Numbered from the stretch's first letter, positions 1 through 7,241 are shown. The stretch is 16,435 nt of DNA from CAZTYW01 sp964617695 (GCA_964617695.1 CAZTYW010000044.1:1-16435), one strand, 5' to 3'. Numbers and translations: made by a program. Notes: generated by a model not told the origin, from the letters alone.

Positions 1-541
1 GTACTTGTCCACTATCGGTCGTCAAGGGTATTTAGCCTTGGAGGGTGGTCCCCCCTGCTTCCCACAAGATTACCCGTGTCCCGTGGTACTCAAGGTCATA
101 GCCAGGAGCCTTCACCCTTTCGTCTACCGGACTGTCACCTTCTATGGTTGCCCGTTCCAGGGACCTTCGACTAGGGAGAAGGTTTGTAACTCCGTGCCCG
201 TCTTGGACCGGGCCTGCTACGCCTTACAACCCCCTGAAGGCATAAGCTCCAAGACCACTCTTCCTTCAGGGTTTGGGCTGTTCCCTTTTCGTTCGCCACT
301 ACTGGGGGAATCTCGGTTGATTTCCTTTCCTCGGGGTACTAAGATGTTTCAGTTCCCCCGGTTCCCTCACATAGCCTATGTGTTCAGCTAAGTGTGCCCA
401 GGTTTTACCTGGGCGGGTTGTCCCATTCGGGTATCCCCGGCTAAGCTTGCTAGACAGCTCCCCGAGGCTTATCGCAGCCTTGCTACGCCCGTCTTCGGCT
501 CTTGACGCCAAGGCATCCACCGTGCGCCCTTAGTAGCTTGA
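1..541 (-). rRNA. 23S ribosomal RNA, 5' part (runs off the window start)
   Basis: The minus strand reads as the 5' domain of bacterial 23S rRNA. The complement of about 505-541 carries the near-universal 5' end (plus strand: AAGGCATCCACCGTGCGCCC followed by TTAGTAGCTTGAT), and the block over 1-400 is typical domain I sequence. The mature 5' end is placed near 541 by analogy with other 23S genes, uncertain by a few bases. The 3' part lies outside the window. No 16S gene or tRNA precedes it: going upstream there is a leader, a promoter, a terminator and then a protein gene on the same strand. Open frames across this block are artefacts of antisense translation. Confidence 0.96.
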
Positions 542-584
542 TCTACACACCCAGAGCAATACCAATATTCAGTTTGTAAGGTAC

Positions 585-628
585 TGGCAAGGTCAAGGCG
601 CGGTTTTACCCCCCTCGGTGCCTTGCCA
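585..628 (-). other. Inverted repeat in the 23S precursor leader
   Basis: TGGCAAGG at 585-592 and CCTTGCCA at 621-628 are exact inverted copies. They lie between the predicted transcript start (about 633) and the mature 23S end. Such sequences normally take part in the RNase III processing stem of pre-23S rRNA, by pairing with the 3' flank, or fold locally. The 3' flank is not in the window, so which applies cannot be decided. Confidence 0.45.
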
Positions 629-639
629 CACAAACAATC

Positions 640-669
640 ATTCTAACACCCGTGTTACACCAATGTCAA
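640..669 (-). promoter_or_regulatory. Promoter of the 23S rRNA gene
   Basis: On the minus strand a perfect -35 TTGACA (complement of 664-669) is followed after 18 bases by TAGAAT (complement of 640-645), which predicts a start near 633, about 90 bases before the mature 23S end. The spacer contains a palindrome (645-656). A terminator of the upstream gene ends just before the -35, so the 23S gene appears to be transcribed independently. Confidence 0.75.
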
Positions 670-684
670 GAGGTGCCGGTGTCA

Positions 685-730
685 CAAAAACCAGGGCTCA
701 ACCGCAGGAAGCAATCCTGGTCGTGCCCTG
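685..730 (-). terminator. Rho-independent terminator after the PD-(D/E)XK nuclease gene
   Basis: Reading the minus strand, CAGGGC (complement of 725-730) pairs with GCCCTG (complement of 692-697). Between them is a second stem, CAGGA-TTGCT-TCCTG. The hairpin is followed directly by a run of five T (complement of 686-690). It lies about 60 bases after the nuclease stop codon and 15 bases before the rRNA promoter, so it separates the two units. Confidence 0.7.
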
Positions 731-788
731 TCACCGCCCTTCCTGCTCACTCAGGCCCCTGCTGACAGTGCGGCCCGCCCAGCGCTGA

Positions 789-1940
789 TTATTCTTCCCT
801 ATCCTGTTTCAACTGTTTCAGCCATAGTTGCGGGTAGCGTGATACCACCTCGGCCAGCGAGCTTATACTCTCTTTGATCTCTGGCGGCACATCGTTCCTA
901 TCGAGCAGCGCCCTGAGCTTTGTTGGGTCCAGCCTGACCACGCTGTCCCACAGATCGAGAGGCTCCAGCATGGCCCTGATCTTTTCCTCGTCGTAACCGG
1001 TCCGTTCGACCATCCGGTATGTCACTGCGTGCTCAGGCCCGAAGACGCGGTTCAGCCCCCCGACCTGACAGTACTGCACAATTAGCTCCCTGAGCTCCTT
1101 GACCTCCCTGTCGATCAGGCTCCGCTCATCGTGGAGAGCGGCGTAGCGCTCGATGGACGCGGCGATGTCGACTTGGCGAAGTCCCTCAGGCTTGTCGCTG
1201 TCTGGAACGGGCTCACCGTACAGGTGACGGTAGTAGGGACAGTGCTGGGGGAAGTCACACGGGCAGTACCGGTTCTCTGTAGCAGGGAACTCCGCAGCCT
1301 GAATGCCTTTGGCTACGGCAGCCACCAGGCGGGCAGCCTCCGCCAGTTGTTCACGATTCCGGGGCCCACAGCTCACCGGGGTGTTGGACCGCAGGTGGTA
1401 CAGGGTCAGTTGCTCAACCGGCATGTCCCACATCTGCTCGCAGGCAAGCTGGTACAGAGTCAACTGCAGCGAGTCTTCCACATCGTCCTTGGTGAACAGA
1501 TACTGATTCGTCTTGTAGTCGATAATGGCCAGTCGGCCGGTGTCCAGCTTATCTATCCGGTCTATGTAGCCCCGCAGCTTCACGCTCTCCAATTCCGCCA
1601 TGAACATTCGCTCGGTGGCCAGAGGCGCCCTGAAGTCACGGCTGTGGATCTCCCAGAACTCCCTCAAGATGTGGTCTCCGTATGCCTTCTGGCCAGCTTC
1701 TTCCTCCGGGGACGGCCAGCCTTCGGAGCTCCAGTTGTCCTGATAGAACTGCAGCAACTCGTCCAGCGTGGGATAGCCGGGCAGTCTGCCGCTGAAGAAG
1801 TACTCCGCGCACTTGTGCAGCGTCTCGCCGAAGCTGAAGTACCACTTGGCCTCCAGCTTGAGTCCGTCAACGTACTGCAGCTTGTAGGAAAGGGGGCAAG
1901 CCTGGTAAGTGGATATCTGGGTGTAGCTAAGAGGTCTCAT
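789..1940 (-). CDS. PD-(D/E)XK nuclease family protein (RecB/Cas4/AddB-like)
   Basis: This is a 383-residue predicted DNA-processing nuclease. It opens with LSYTQISTYQACPLSYKLQY, typical of the PDDEXK_1/RecB C-terminal family. H42 fits motif I, D127 (in GYIDRID) is the first metal-binding acidic residue, D141 and K143 in the IIDYKTN strand are the D-x-K pair, and the helix around Q159-A167 follows. C15 together with C226, C228 and C234 resembles the Fe-S clasp of AddB, Cas4 and RecB-like exonucleases, although the CxC spacing is slightly unusual. The C-terminal 120 residues are helical and unassigned. I chose the ATG at 1940, preceded by AAGG, because the family motif starts there; an upstream ATG at 1988 would add 16 unconserved residues. 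No cas genes, helicase or AddA partner are nearby, so a repair role is more likely than a CRISPR role. The substrate is unknown. Confidence 0.85.
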   Translation of the reverse strand: MRPLSYTQISTYQACPLSYKLQYVDGLKLEAKWYFSFGETLHKCAEYFFSGRLPGYPTLDELLQFYQDNWSSEGWPSPEEEAGQKAYGDHILREFWEIHSRDFRAPLATERMFMAELESVKLRGYIDRIDKLDTGRLAIIDYKTNQYLFTKDDVEDSLQLTLYQLACEQMWDMPVEQLTLYHLRSNTPVSCGPRNREQLAEAARLVAAVAKGIQAAEFPATENRYCPCDFPQHCPYYRHLYGEPVPDSDKPEGLRQVDIAASIERYAALHDERSLIDREVKELRELIVQYCQVGGLNRVFGPEHAVTYRMVERTGYDEEKIRAMLEPLDLWDSVVRLDPTKLRALLDRNDVPPEIKESISSLAEVVSRYPQLWLKQLKQDREE

Positions 1941-1989
1941 CGCCTTGTCAAAGTCAATTGTACAACAGAATCGGCGACTGCTGTACACC

Positions 1990-2086
1990 TGTCATTCAGA
2001 GGAGCGAAGCGACGTGGCAATCCCGCGGTGGGGTCATGCGCCGCCGACGCCAGGAAACGGTGGGTTGCGCTGCGCTTCATCCGCGG
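1990..2086. repeat. Segment with dispersed-repeat-like words
   Basis: The intergenic stretch starts with GTCATTCAGAGGAGCGAAGC followed by GACGTGGCAATCCCGCGG, and ends with GGTGGGTTGCGCTGCGCTTC. I recognise both as words that recur in intergenic repeats of many bacterial genomes; the first gives the CHSEERSDVAIPR pseudo-peptide often mis-annotated as protein. Only one copy is present here, so repeat status is inferred from recognition. The rest of the 1941-2226 gap shows only a 7-base inverted repeat (2135-2141 with 2161-2167) and no gene. Confidence 0.45.
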
Positions 2087-2226
2087 CACGGAAGTTGAGT
2101 GATTCACCCAGAGGCGCCAGCTTGTGGCCGGCAGCCAGGCGCGGGTCTGTGCCGGAATGTCGCCTGGTCAGAGAGAACACCTCGTAGCGGGCCGAGCCCA
2201 CCCTATGCCTGTCGGTGCCTGACCGA

Positions 2227-2871
2227 CTACGTCAAGTTCATTATACTGCTGATATCCGGTGGCGTCGTTCGCTGCAAGGCCAGCACGGCGCCGACAGGGG
2301 GCTTGATCTCGATGGTGAAGGTCGTGTTGACCGAGAGATCAAAGTCGAGGGCATCCACAAGGTTGCCCACGGCCGTGCTCTGACCTATGGTGACCTGGAA
2401 CAACTCACCGTCTTCCAGGAGGTTGTCTATATCGGAGCTGCCGCACTTTCTGACCGACCAGTAGAGGTCATCCACGCGGTTGTTGTTGTCAAGGTAGGAC
2501 ATTACCACCACGTTCTGGCTGTTGGCGTCGGCCACCCCATCATTGTCGCTGTCGGTTGGTGGTGTGAAATCGATCGGTGTGCCGCCCAGCGCACTGGCCA
2601 GCATAAAGGTCACCTGGGCTACTGTGCCGCTCTTGCCCGTTGAGTTGGCCAGCGCGATGACGGCGCCCCGTACCTCCAGGCAGCCCTTGGCCTCTTCGAG
2701 GCCGCCGTGGATTGCCTCCTTGCTCTCCTGGGTGGCGAATAGTCCGGCCGATACCAGGGTGTAGGCAAACACTGCGGCTACCACTACGAAGGCTATCAGG
2801 ATGATGGCCGTCTCAATCCCGGTGATTCCCTTCTCACTGCGACGTATTTGCTCTAAACGTCTCCTGAACAA
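2227..2871 (-). CDS. Archaellin / type IV pilin-like surface protein with class III signal peptide
   Basis: This is a 214-residue predicted filament subunit. A basic leader (RRRLEQIRRSEKG) is followed by ITGIETAIILIAF and a hydrophobic helix to about residue 41. The likely prepilin/archaellin peptidase cut is after G15, leaving a Glu at mature position 5. The C-terminal stretch TFTIEIKPPVGAVLALQRTT (184-203) matches the archaellin C-terminal consensus (PF01917). An Asp-rich loop DSDNDGVAD (107-115) looks like a Ca2+-binding turn. I chose TTG at 2871 because GGAGGTGAGG sits 7-9 bases upstream and gives a normal short leader. An ATG at 2907 gives 226 residues but has no ribosome binding site and an over-long leader. 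No peptidase, ATPase or platform gene is in the window, so the assembly machinery must be encoded elsewhere. It could be a pilin rather than a motility archaellin. Confidence 0.8.
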   Translation of the reverse strand: MFRRRLEQIRRSEKGITGIETAIILIAFVVVAAVFAYTLVSAGLFATQESKEAIHGGLEEAKGCLEVRGAVIALANSTGKSGTVAQVTFMLASALGGTPIDFTPPTDSDNDGVADANSQNVVVMSYLDNNNRVDDLYWSVRKCGSSDIDNLLEDGELFQVTIGQSTAVGNLVDALDFDLSVNTTFTIEIKPPVGAVLALQRTTPPDISSIMNLT

Positions 2872-3322
2872 TCTCCTCACCTCCACTGCTGATTTCCGAT
2901 CGCCCATCAGCGAATAGCGAGAGCGTGGACGTCACTGGACCTGGCTACAAACTGGCCGGCTGCCGAATTACCTTCGTCTTCGAAGGAGGCCTGGTTGATG
3001 TCCCGTTTGTCCGGCTGTTGAACAGGTGGCCAACATTCTATCAGTCCGAGTCGGGCCACAGATACCATGCCACTACCTATTTTCTACTGGCTTTTACCAC
3101 CACTCGTCGTTGGTGCTGTCACCCTTGCATCGATTGAGATATACTGCGGTGGCGCCGGGCTGTGGGGATGAGGCGCTCCCTTTGTAGCCGAGTGAAGTCT
3201 TCAGAGACCAGAGCGCGGCAGACTCGACGCCCCCTCGGCCGGGTGGTAGCATTTCACCGGAAGGGACTGTCCGGACCGCTCTTGCGGGGGACTTTCGAGC
3301 ACGTTCAAAGGGGGTCTGAAAA
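2872..3322. other. Divergent intergenic region between archaellin-like and SDR genes
   Basis: About 450 bases separate two divergently transcribed genes. I see no convincing coding sequence; the short frames here have no ribosome binding site or recognisable product. Candidate -10 boxes are TAGAAT on the minus strand (complement of about 3036-3041, toward the archaellin-like gene) and TATACT at about 3141-3146 on the plus strand (toward the SDR gene). Neither has a good -35 hexamer, so promoters are only suspected. Confidence 0.35.
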
Positions 3323-4087
3323 GTGCAGAGACTGGAAGGCAGGATCGCTCTGGTGACGGGTGGAAGCTCGGGGATTGGCCGGGCTGCGGCGCTTGCATTT
3401 GCCAAAGAGGGAGCAAAGGTGGTTGTGGCCGACATCGACGTCAACGGCGGCGAGGAAACGGTCCGCACGGTGAAAGAAGCCGGTGGCGAGGCCATTTTCG
3501 CCAGGACCGATGTTACCAGGCCGGACGAGGTTGCAGCCCTGGTGGAGGCGGCCGTGGACAGGTTTGGCAGGTTGGACTGCGCCTTCAACAACGCTGGCGT
3601 GGAGGCGGCACAGGGCCTGGCCATGTTTACCGACCTGCCCGACACGGAACTTGACCGCCTCCTGGCGGTGAACCTGAAGGGCGTGTGGCACTGCCTGAAG
3701 CAGGAGATTGCGCAGATGCTGAAGCAGGGCGGCGGTGCAATCGTCAACACGGCCTCGGTGGCCGGGCTGGTGGGGTTCCAGTTGAGCGCTGCCTACGTCG
3801 CCAGCAAGCACGGTGTTGTGGGGCTGACGAAGGCGGTGGCGTTGGACTATGCCTCCGCCGGAATCCGTGTCAACGCCGTTTGCCCTGGAGTAACTCGCAC
3901 GCCGATGGTAGACGCTTTGATCGGTGGTGACGAGGCCCTGGAGGCACAGATAGTGAGCGTGCACCCGATTGGCAGGCTGGCGAGACCTGAGGAGATTGCC
4001 AGGGTTGCCGTGTGGCTGTGCACGGACGAGGCCTCTTTCCTCACCGGTCAGGCCATAGCCGTCGACGGTGGCCTGGTCGCACAATAG
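3323..4087 (+). CDS. SDR family NAD(P)-dependent oxidoreductase
   Basis: This is a classical short-chain dehydrogenase/reductase of 254 residues, the usual family length. TGGSSGIG (12-19) is the cofactor-binding TGxxxGxG motif. D37 at the end of strand beta-2 favours NAD(H) over NADP(H). NNAG lies at 89-92. The catalytic tetrad is N117, S145, Y158 and K162. The C-terminal segment GRLARPEEIARVAVWLCTDE and the closing TGQAIAVDGG are typical. It starts with GTG, preceded by AGGGGGT at a normal distance. Such enzymes interconvert alcohols and ketones or act as 3-hydroxyacyl/3-oxoacyl reductases; the substrate cannot be told from sequence. The downstream acyl-CoA synthetase-like gene, 140 bases away on the same strand, suggests a role in acyl-CoA or ketone metabolism. 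Confidence 0.93.
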   Translation: MQRLEGRIALVTGGSSGIGRAAALAFAKEGAKVVVADIDVNGGEETVRTVKEAGGEAIFARTDVTRPDEVAALVEAAVDRFGRLDCAFNNAGVEAAQGLAMFTDLPDTELDRLLAVNLKGVWHCLKQEIAQMLKQGGGAIVNTASVAGLVGFQLSAAYVASKHGVVGLTKAVALDYASAGIRVNAVCPGVTRTPMVDALIGGDEALEAQIVSVHPIGRLARPEEIARVAVWLCTDEASFLTGQAIAVDGGLVAQ

Positions 4088-4227
4088 AGGAACACGACTG
4101 CGCCGTCCGCGGTTGCACACTGGCACATATAGGCGGTGCATACCAGGCTGTCGTCGACGGTTCGCCGTGCCTGCCCCACGGCTAATTGCCACTGCATTCG
4201 TGTTTGGATACAATAGGCCAACGTAGC

Positions 4228-5652
4228 ATGCTATCTGATGACTTTTTCCACCCCCGCTCAGTAGCCGTAGTTGGTGCCAGCGCGGGTCCGTTCAACATCC
4301 ACTCCCAGATGTTTCTTGACAGCCTGCTGCAGTTCGGATTCAGAGGCGAAATCTATCCCATAAATCCGAAGTTCGATCAGGTCTCAGGGCTGAGGGCCTA
4401 CCCCAGCATAGCGGAGGTCCCTGGGCCGGTGGACCTGGTGACCTCGCTCATCCCCGCCGAGGCCACCCCGCAGCTTGTGCGGGACTGCGTCACCAAGCGG
4501 GTCAAGGCCGTCCAGCTATTTACTGCCGGGTTCGCTGAGACCGGAGAGGAGGAGGGCAGGAGGCTGCAGGACGAGCTTGTAAGCATCGCTCGCGGTGGCG
4601 GCGTCCGAGTCATCGGGCCGAACTGCGTCGGAATCTATTGCCCGGCCTCCGGTATCTGCTACGCGTCCGACTTTCCGAAGGAGACTGGCAGGGTAGGGTT
4701 CATTACTCAGAGTGGCGGCTACAGCTATCTAGCCATTCGCATGGCAGCAGCTCGGGGGGTGCGGTTCAGCAAGTCGGTGAGCTTCGGAAATGCCAGCGAC
4801 GTCGACGAGGTTGAACTGCTTGAGTATCTGTCGGGCGATCCTGAGACCGATGTCATAGGAGCATACATTGAGGGGACGAAGGACGGCCAGGCCTTGCTGA
4901 GGGTTCTCGCCGAAGCTGCAGCCAGGAAACCCGTGATCATCATCAAGAGAGGCCGCACGGAGGCGGGCGTCAGGGGCGCTCAGTCCCATACGGGCGTGCT
5001 GGCTGGCGACTTCCGGGTATGGGATGCAGCTTTCAGGCAGGCTGGAGTGATTCCCGTCGAGGACGTGGAGGAACTGGTGGACATGCTGGTGACCTTCCTG
5101 TTCCTGCCTCTGCCCGGGGGCAGGCGGGCGGTGGTGGTGGGAGCGGGGGGAGGGGCAGGGGTTCGGGCCTCCGAGGAGTGCGAGTCAGGCGGGTTGGATG
5201 TCCCCCGCGTTCCCGATGCTTTGAGGGCCGAGCTCAACCGGTACGTCCCACTGGCCGGCAGCATGCTCAGAAACCCCGTTGACATCCTGGCGGAGCCCCA
5301 TGGCGATGCGGTGTGGAGACCTGTGTTGATGGCCCTTGATCGCTGGGAGGAGGCCGACATCCTGCTGTGGCACGTGTCGCCCGACATGGAGCCGTTGAGG
5401 GAGAGCAACATCCGCCAGATGATAGTCGAGGTCAGGGGAGGCATGCTGGAGGCGTTCAAAAGCGTGCGGAAGCCGAAAGCGGTGGCTGTCCACGCGGTAG
5501 AGACCGGTGCTGGCCTGGAAGAACTGGATGCCATTCGTCAGATGTGTCAGGAGCACAGGATAGCGTTTTACCCTTCGTTGTACAGAGCGGCGCGGGCCAT
5601 AGTCAGGTACATGGACTATCATCAGCGGCGACGCGGCCGAGCCGGGGCGTAG
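4228..5652 (+). CDS. ADP-forming acyl-CoA synthetase, alpha-type subunit (CoA-binding and ligase-CoA domains)
   Basis: This 474-residue protein resembles the alpha half of nucleoside-diphosphate-forming acetate/acyl-CoA ligases. These convert acyl-CoA, ADP and Pi to acid, CoA and ATP, or run in reverse. An N-terminal Rossmann CoA-binding domain contains PRSVAVVGASA (about 9-19), IGPNCVGI (129-136) and the TQSGG turn (160-164). SHTG places H254 where succinyl-CoA synthetase alpha carries its phosphorylated histidine. A second flavodoxin-like half follows, with VVVGAGGGAGVRASE and NPVDILAE. The ATP-grasp beta domain needed for nucleotide chemistry is absent and no separate beta gene is adjacent. 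The protein must pair with a subunit encoded elsewhere, or do something else. ATG 4228 was preferred because the family begins with the LSDDFFHPRSVAVVG segment; a TTG at 4186 would add 14 residues. Confidence 0.85.
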   Translation: MLSDDFFHPRSVAVVGASAGPFNIHSQMFLDSLLQFGFRGEIYPINPKFDQVSGLRAYPSIAEVPGPVDLVTSLIPAEATPQLVRDCVTKRVKAVQLFTAGFAETGEEEGRRLQDELVSIARGGGVRVIGPNCVGIYCPASGICYASDFPKETGRVGFITQSGGYSYLAIRMAAARGVRFSKSVSFGNASDVDEVELLEYLSGDPETDVIGAYIEGTKDGQALLRVLAEAAARKPVIIIKRGRTEAGVRGAQSHTGVLAGDFRVWDAAFRQAGVIPVEDVEELVDMLVTFLFLPLPGGRRAVVVGAGGGAGVRASEECESGGLDVPRVPDALRAELNRYVPLAGSMLRNPVDILAEPHGDAVWRPVLMALDRWEEADILLWHVSPDMEPLRESNIRQMIVEVRGGMLEAFKSVRKPKAVAVHAVETGAGLEELDAIRQMCQEHRIAFYPSLYRAARAIVRYMDYHQRRRGRAGA

Positions 5653-5752
5653 CTTCTGGCCCGGGGCGCATTACCGTCTGGTTGGTGATCGTCCAGCGGC
5701 CTGCTCGCTGGAGTCGAAGTGAGGATACAGATAGCGACAGGAGGTGTGTTCT

Positions 5753-6208
5753 ATGAGACCGATGGGCGTCAATCGGGTGGTGATGGCGGTGAAAGACCTC
5801 GACAGGGCCGTAGCCCATTACTCCAGGCTCCTGAACACCAGTTTCATTGACGTCAGTGCTGGGGCCGAACCCTTTGGTTTGAGTGCGGCCATAAGCTTCG
5901 ACGCTGGGATAGAGCTGTGTGCTCCGCTGCCAGGGCGCGACAGCTTCGTCAAGAAGTTCATCGACCAGCACGGAGAGGGCATCACAGGCGTGGTCTTCGT
6001 CGTTGACGATGTTGACCAGGCTCGTGATGTGGCAGAGAAGATGGGTGTCGGTGTTCTGGCCGTGATCGCCGACTATGACCAGGCGTACATCGATGAACAT
6101 CTCGAGGGCAGGTACAAGAAGTACAAGGAGTATATGCTTAACCCCGCCGATACCTCTGGCGCCGTCGTGATCGTGGGTCAGATAGAGCCAAAACAGGCAG
6201 GTATGTAG
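5753..6208 (+). CDS. VOC superfamily protein, methylmalonyl-CoA epimerase/glyoxalase-like, divergent metal site
   Basis: This 151-residue protein has two betaalphabetabetabeta modules of the vicinal oxygen chelate fold: VNRVVMAVKDLDRAVAHY at the start and GEGITGVVFVVDDVDQARDV from about 74. The layout and spacing resemble methylmalonyl-CoA epimerase. The residues that normally bind metal look largely replaced: R8 stands where the first His is expected, T78-G79 stand where epimerases have His-His, and the last strand (NPADTSGAVVIVGQ) lacks the closing Glu. E54 remains. An epimerase or dioxygenase call is therefore unsafe, and a binding or cofactor-independent role is possible. The ATG at 5753 has AGGAGG 8 bases upstream; a GTG at 5744 lies inside that site. 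The gene follows the acyl-CoA synthetase-like gene by 100 bases and is convergent with the next gene. Confidence 0.82.
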   Translation: MRPMGVNRVVMAVKDLDRAVAHYSRLLNTSFIDVSAGAEPFGLSAAISFDAGIELCAPLPGRDSFVKKFIDQHGEGITGVVFVVDDVDQARDVAEKMGVGVLAVIADYDQAYIDEHLEGRYKKYKEYMLNPADTSGAVVIVGQIEPKQAGM

Positions 6209-6233
6209 CAGGCCGTCTGTCTACGGGTTCCGG

Positions 6234-6755
6234 CTAGTCGCTGTTCATGGTGAGCACCCATTTGCACCAGAACTCGTCTGGGTGGGGGTCGGGCGGACAG
6301 GTGAGGCATGCGACACTTGCCCGGGGCTCGATCACCCTGGCCAGGTTGGAAAGAAGAGTCAGCTTCATTGTCCTGCAGGGGAATACCTGCTTGCCCTGTT
6401 TCCTCCTCCCTTCCTGAACGGGACAGCGTGGATAGTAGAGCACGATTCTCTCAGGAGTCTCCTGCTCGATCTCGAAGCCTGGAGATACAAGCTGCCAGCT
6501 CATCAGACTCAGTGCCTTCAGCACGTCGGGCAGGCCCCCGCCATCGAGTCGTAGCAGCCGCTTTATCCTCTGTGCTTCTATCATGGACTGGCGCTCCCAG
6601 TTCCTGAGGTCCAGCTTTACCGCCGCTTCAAGGCCGTACTCCAATTCGACGTTCTGAAACCAGAGTCCGTCCAGGTCTTGCCAGTTCCGGGCATACATCC
6701 TGGCCAGCTCTACCAGGGTTTGTTTGGGAAGCTGCTCCAGCTTCACCTGTTCCAT
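6234..6755 (-). CDS. DUF6125-like cysteine-motif protein
   Basis: This 173-residue soluble protein has the architecture I associate with DUF6125 / L-2-amino-thiazoline-4-carboxylate hydrolase-like proteins of anaerobes. The N-terminal helix contains ARNWQDLDGLWFQNVE. A mid segment CPVQEGRRKQGKQVFPCR gives C111 and C127, and the C-terminal CLTCPPDPHPDEFWCKW gives C150, C153, H158 and C164. The conserved Cys/His set suggests a metal or Fe-S site, but the family has no established reaction that I know of. AGAGGTGG lies just before the ATG. A second minus-strand gene starts upstream, and its stop is 132 bases away, so the two may be co-transcribed. The convergent plus-strand gene ends 25 bases from this stop. 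Confidence 0.75.
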   Translation of the reverse strand: MEQVKLEQLPKQTLVELARMYARNWQDLDGLWFQNVELEYGLEAAVKLDLRNWERQSMIEAQRIKRLLRLDGGGLPDVLKALSLMSWQLVSPGFEIEQETPERIVLYYPRCPVQEGRRKQGKQVFPCRTMKLTLLSNLARVIEPRASVACLTCPPDPHPDEFWCKWVLTMNSD

Positions 6756-6887
6756 GGTCCACCTCTTTGATCGGAATCTCTCCGGGTCGCTTCACGCCCC
6801 GAAGCCTTCCCTGAGCTGCCCGCGGTTGGGTGTCGCCTAGGGGAACGGCAGCCTGCAACGGGGGGATGACATTTGCCTGGTTTCGGG

Positions 6888-7241
6888 CTACGAGAAGGTG
6901 ACCCTTCGGGCACGGGGTTCGGGCCACAGCAGGCTGCTGATGGCCTTCTGCACCTCCCGGTCGGCTATGGGCTCGATCTCGGAGAGGGCATCACCGGCTT
7001 CGTCCGTGGCGTACTTCCACCTGACCACGTATCCCTTCACATTGATGCTGCCGACGTACGGCGCGCCGGTGCCAGTGCAGAAGGTGACTCCCAGGGCGTC
7101 GGCATACTGGTAGAGGACCTTTCGGCCCTGATATTCCAGTATTCCCTCGGTGGCACTGTATCGGTTGCCCTCAGGGCCGGTGTGCTCGTCCCGCGGCAGG
7201 TGCCTGTAGACATACGTCACGGCGCGGTGTCCCTTTTGCAT
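6888..7241 (-). CDS. Hypothetical protein, 117 residues
   Basis: I do not recognise this protein. It is soluble, with no signal peptide or membrane segment. It has many aromatic and charged residues (VTYVYRHLPRDEHTGPEGNR, then a segment rich in beta-formers such as KGYVVRWKYA) and a single Cys at 55. Reasons to believe it: GAGGAG sits right before the ATG, codon use resembles its neighbours, and it lies in the same orientation as the DUF6125-like gene with no competing plus-strand gene. It is divergent from the CoaE-NUDIX gene. A GC-rich hairpin (7252-7271) lies in its 5' flank. Confidence 0.55.
   Translation of the reverse strand: MQKGHRAVTYVYRHLPRDEHTGPEGNRYSATEGILEYQGRKVLYQYADALGVTFCTGTGAPYVGSINVKGYVVRWKYATDEAGDALSEIEPIADREVQKAISSLLWPEPRARRVTFS

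Noticed and set aside
5..391. 128-codon plus-strand frame in the first 400 bases
   Set aside because: It lies antisense to 23S rRNA; this frame is a well-known false protein in rRNA-containing contigs.
789..1940. Cas4 of a CRISPR system
   Set aside because: No CRISPR repeats or other cas genes are in the window, and the protein is longer than typical Cas4.
1131..2102. 323-codon plus-strand frame opposite the nuclease gene
   Set aside because: It is antisense to a gene with clear catalytic motifs, and its composition looks like the mirror of a GC-rich coding strand. No motif or ribosome binding site was found.
2135..2167. Inverted repeat CCAGGCG/CGCCTGG downstream of the archaellin-like gene, as a terminator
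   Set aside because: It has only seven base pairs, a 19-base loop and no T-run on the minus strand; too weak to call.
3305..4213. 302-codon minus-strand frame opposite the SDR gene
   Set aside because: The plus strand has a complete SDR with all motifs; the antisense frame has none.
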